Source: an uncultured Actinomycetes bacterium (lineage in GTDB: Bacteria; Actinomycetota; Actinomycetes; Nanopelagicales; Nanopelagicaceae). From it: a DNA stretch of 5,884 nucleotides. The DNA lies in the NCBI GenBank assembly GCA_903891755.1, contig CAITFY010000047.1, positions 1 to 5,884 of the forward strand. The letters run 5' to 3'. The notes below the pieces were generated by a model that saw only the letters and a program-made list of their open reading frames with translations, did not search any database and was not told the DNA's origin. Below, one piece after another: positions 5,073 to 5,884 of the stretch (positions are counted from its first letter, which is position 1; every line of letters starts with the position of its first letter). A program made the position numbers and the translations under genes.

Positions 5073-5884
5073 TTATTCCTCTTTTGTCTTAGTATCGATG
5101 GTCTCCACCGGGCGATCGAACTCATCACTCACCGTGATTTCATCATCAGCGCCGGCAACCCAGGTAATTTGAAGCTCTCCAAGAGCCACAACTTGTTCAA
5201 ATCGCAGCGCACCCTCCCGGTAAAGCTCAAGAAGTGCGAGGAAGCGAGCAACGACCACTAAAGTCGAATCGGCATCTCCGATTAAGGTGCGGAAACTGGC
5301 ACGCCCGCTCTTTCGAAGGGCATCCACGATCTTTACAGCCTCCTCGGCAACACTCACCAAGGGTTGGTGGATATGGTCGATGGAGAGCAATGGAGCGGTT
5401 TTCGGTGCGAGCACCCGTTCCGCTATAGCGGCGAAGCGATTGGCACCCACCCCAATAAGAACCTCGGGAAGCAACTGGGCGAAATGGCTCTCCATAGCAA
5501 CGAGGCGCGGAAAACTCTTATCTGCGATATCAATTCTGCCTTGGAAAATAGCGGCAATTTCCTTGAAAGCTCGGTATTGCAAGAGTCTGGCAAAGAGCAG
5601 ATCTCGAGCCTCAAGAAGTGCGAGATCCCCCTCATCTTCAATTTCACCACTTGGTAATAATCGGGCTGCCTTTAGGTCTAAGAGAGTGGCAGCAACTACG
5701 AGGAATTCGGTGGTCTGATCCAGATCCCAACCCTGCTCAGAGCCCTCTAAAGCTTTTATATACGCAATAAAATCATCAGTTACAACGCCCAGAGCGATCT
5801 CTGTTATATCCATCTTGTGACGCGAAATCAGTTGCAAAAGGAGATCAAAGGGTCCATCAAAATTGCTCAGGTGAACCGAGAAGG
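5073..5884 (-). CDS. scpA: Segregation and condensation protein A (kleisin), 5' end cut by window edge
   Basis: ScpA is the kleisin subunit that bridges the SMC heads and recruits ScpB. The frame stays open to the right edge, leaving 269 visible residues. They begin with the family's opening motif, read here as VHLSNFDGPFDLLLQLISRH (visible residues 3-22), so only a few N-terminal residues should be missing. The SMC-neck-binding helical region includes LVVAATLLDLKAARLLP (about 61-77). An acidic stretch EIEDEGD follows, then a long helical linker. The C-terminal winged helix that meets SMC heads lies at about 196-241 (SFRTLIGDADSTLVVVARFLALLELYREG). The tail ends in a charged TKTKEE. A TTG at 5837 could be taken as a start but falls inside the conserved motif. 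In Actinobacteria a parA-like gene often precedes scpA; this cannot be checked here. Confidence 0.94.
   Translation of the reverse strand, partial: FSVHLSNFDGPFDLLLQLISRHKMDITEIALGVVTDDFIAYIKALEGSEQGWDLDQTTEFLVVAATLLDLKAARLLPSGEIEDEGDLALLEARDLLFARLLQYRAFKEIAAIFQGRIDIADKSFPRLVAMESHFAQLLPEVLIGVGANRFAAIAERVLAPKTAPLLSIDHIHQPLVSVAEEAVKIVDALRKSGRASFRTLIGDADSTLVVVARFLALLELYREGALRFEQVVALGELQITWVAGADDEITVSDEFDRPVETIDTKTKEE
5077..5082 (-). promoter_or_regulatory. Ribosome binding site of scpB inside the scpA 3' end
   Basis: AGAGGA on the minus strand sits four bases before the ATG at 5072 and overlaps the last codons of scpA (Lys-Glu-Glu-stop). It fixes the scpB start and supports translational coupling that would keep ScpA and ScpB in proportion. 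Confidence 0.6.

Noticed and set aside
5073..5837. scpA starting at TTG 5837
   Set aside because: The conserved opening motif NFDGPFDLLL lies upstream in the same frame and reaches the edge, so the true start is outside the window.

Overview
The window is a compact bacterial housekeeping block with every recognised gene on the minus strand, so transcription runs from right to left. In transcription order it holds scpA (5' end cut by the right edge), scpB, rluB, an AT-rich spacer of about 260 bp, aroH (chorismate mutase), tyrA (prephenate dehydrogenase with an ACT domain), and one long reading frame that joins cytidylate kinase to the GTPase Der. The C-terminal last few residues of Der fall beyond the left edge. 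The order scpA-scpB-rluB-(aroH)-tyrA-cmk-der, and the Cmk-Der fusion itself, are known from Actinobacteria. The moderate GC content and tight packing would suit a small-genome actinobacterium such as a freshwater lineage, but the lineage is inference and cannot be fixed from this window.

Region by region: 5073-5884 and 4515-5072 encode the two accessory subunits of the SMC condensin, abutted as TAAATG. A 90-bp gap with a clear Shine-Dalgarno leads to rluB (3690-4424), a 23S rRNA pseudouridine synthase. Then comes the spacer, about 27% GC over 3481-3690 by hand count. Next are aroH and tyrA, overlapping by one base (TAGTG), which make consecutive steps from chorismate to 4-hydroxyphenylpyruvate for tyrosine synthesis. 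After 38 bp the cmk-der fusion joins CMP/dCMP phosphorylation to 50S ribosome assembly. The shared themes are chromosome segregation, ribosome maturation and basic metabolism.

The genes are ordinary; the spacer between rluB and aroH is not. It carries five TCGA-centred, AT-flanked sites whose centres lie 41, 41, 42 and 31 bp apart, close to whole turns of the DNA helix. The last site runs into the final codons and stop of rluB. Overlapping this array on the minus strand are an 11-bp stem followed by a T7 tract (a possible terminator), a 16-codon Phe/Tyr-containing small frame, and a TAnnnT box placed so that aroH could be transcribed without a leader. These point to a regulatory or DNA-architectural element that I cannot name. 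No RNA genes, insertion sequences or CRISPR arrays were seen.
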